A stretch of DNA of 64,000 nt from Psychrobacter sp. JB385 (GTDB lineage Bacteria > Pseudomonadota > Gammaproteobacteria > Pseudomonadales > Moraxellaceae), in NCBI RefSeq assembly GCF_900163785.1, contig NZ_FUKN01000005.1, positions 1 through 64,000 of the forward strand. The letters are read 5' to 3'. Position 1 is the first letter of the stretch. Each line of letters begins with the position of its first letter. The position numbers were made by a program, and so were the translations under genes. Below the pieces are notes generated by a model, which was not told the DNA's origin, searched no databases, and saw only the letters and a program-made list of their open reading frames with translations. This document shows positions 63,170 to 64,000 of the stretch, piece by piece.

Positions 63170-64000
63170 ATGACCGATATTAAGGCCTGCAATACCATGT
63201 CCCAAACCGACACCCATTCTCAAGATACGCCACAAACTCGCTTGGCAGACCTGCCTATCTTGTTTACGTCATTGCATATTGATACCTTGCCCGCTGACGT
63301 ACAAACAAAAATCTCACGTATTGATGCTTGTTTACCGCAAACCCAATGTGGTCTTTGTGAACATCCAGATGGCTGTTTGCCCTACGCGGCTGCCATCGTT
63401 TTAGAGGACGAGCCACACAACAAATGCGTACCTGGTGGGCAGCCCGTTACTGATGCCATCGCACAGATTCTGTATCCTGATACTCATAAAATACCCCTCA
63501 TAGCCGCTCCCTCTCAATGGCCAATAGACACTGCCTCTGGAAGACCTACCGAGGTGCGCGCAGTGATTCGTGAGGACGATTGTATTGGCTGCACCAAGTG
63601 TATTCCCGCTTGTCCCGTGGATGCTATCGTTGGTACAGGCAAACACATGCATACCATCTTTACTGACCTCTGTACTGGCTGCGAGCTATGTATTGCGCCT
63701 TGCCCCGTTGATTGTATTGACTTGGTCACAATAGAGCGCGAGGTTTCTGTCTCTGAACGAGAAGTCGAGCAAGAAGATTTGAGGCTGCGCTATCACACGC
63801 ATTTAAGACGAGTGACCGAACAGCTTGCAGATAGCAGCAATAGCAGACCAGTCGTCAGTATGGTAGAGGCCAAACTGAACAATGTAGCGAGCCAATCTCT
63901 CAATATCAGTGAGTCTCAAGCGAAAAACACCATTGCCGCGGCCAAGTTGCGTACTAAGATTAAGAAACTGGAAAAACAACTGAGCGTTCGTGCCAATGAG
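63170..64000 (+). CDS. RnfB-like [4Fe-4S] ferredoxin protein (partial, runs off the window)
   Basis: 277 residues seen from the ATG at 63170 to the window end. An Fe-S motif CGLCEHPDGC starts at Cys60, with Cys86. Two ferredoxin clusters follow: Cys138/141/144/148 (CIGCTKCIPACP) and Cys168/171/174/178 (CTGCELCIAPCP). The usual N-terminal membrane helix of RnfB is absent, and no other rnf gene is in view, so this is a soluble, stand-alone form. The seen C-terminal part is basic and helical. A second ATG at 63197 is a possible start. Confidence 0.85.
   Translation, partial: MTDIKACNTMSQTDTHSQDTPQTRLADLPILFTSLHIDTLPADVQTKISRIDACLPQTQCGLCEHPDGCLPYAAAIVLEDEPHNKCVPGGQPVTDAIAQILYPDTHKIPLIAAPSQWPIDTASGRPTEVRAVIREDDCIGCTKCIPACPVDAIVGTGKHMHTIFTDLCTGCELCIAPCPVDCIDLVTIEREVSVSEREVEQEDLRLRYHTHLRRVTEQLADSSNSRPVVSMVEAKLNNVASQSLNISESQAKNTIAAAKLRTKIKKLEKQLSVRANE

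Overview
The window reads as a chromosomal segment of a Psychrobacter-like member of the Moraxellaceae (Gammaproteobacteria). This rests on the set of families seen (RluF, a malonate decarboxylase operon with MadLM, a ChpA N-terminal region, GlpM, NudC, a stand-alone RnfB-like protein), on the AT-rich spacers and on divergent short dispersed repeats. It is an inference from gene content; no rRNA is present. About 53 protein genes, one tRNA-Gly, one TnpB-type insertion element, one MITE-like element and three copies of a dispersed repeat can be supported.

Layout. 1-1860: the N-terminus of a giant BapA-type surface adhesin with an Asp-Ala repeat tract, preceded by an OmpA-like lipoprotein, then 1.3 kb of very AT-rich DNA without genes. 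3153-4924: a tandem universal stress protein and a DUF2058 protein. 5029-12221: an aldehyde dehydrogenase, a YjiH-type transporter, a ThDP-dependent decarboxylase, a ureohydrolase and a divergent LysR regulator. Together these fit 2-ketoarginine to 4-guanidinobutyrate to 4-aminobutyrate plus urea (the arginine transaminase route). 12229-24799: K+/H+ antiporter, GlpM, a pyruvate/indolepyruvate-type decarboxylase, tRNA-Gly, a PQQ-type sugar dehydrogenase lipoprotein with a DUF2231-like partner, RluF, an acidic orphan protein, a LysR/MATE pair and an apparently orphan NADAR-type DarT1-antitoxin relative. 25011-26630: GST and TauE/SafE. 26703-35269: a complete biotin-independent malonate decarboxylase operon (madL-madM-mdcACDE-mdcGBH) with a divergent GntR regulator and a perfect palindromic operator. 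35340-42129: a beta-oxidation operon (acyl-CoA dehydrogenase, thiolase, FadJ-like, class III CoA-transferase/racemase) with a divergent TetR regulator and two palindromes. 43347-51993: SotB-like MFS, ArfB, CitE-like lyase, and a second acyl/carbonyl operon (two SDRs, MDR reductase, 601-aa acyl-CoA dehydrogenase) with a divergent AraC regulator. 52181-56130: LD-carboxypeptidase, small envelope proteins and the TnpB element. 56335-64000: an RNase HI-DnaQ fusion, a free-standing ChpA N-terminal region, NudC, an EamA transporter with divergent LysR, and the start of an RnfB-like ferredoxin protein.

The metabolic theme is catabolism of small carboxylates, amino acid derivatives and acyl-CoAs, each unit with its own divergent regulator. 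The most unusual items are the orphan NADAR protein, the TnpB lacking the usual RuvC-II glutamate, the RNase HI-DnaQ fusion, the free-standing ChpA N-terminus, a MITE that landed in a stop codon without changing it, and the dispersed repeat family with one copy inside the malonate operon.
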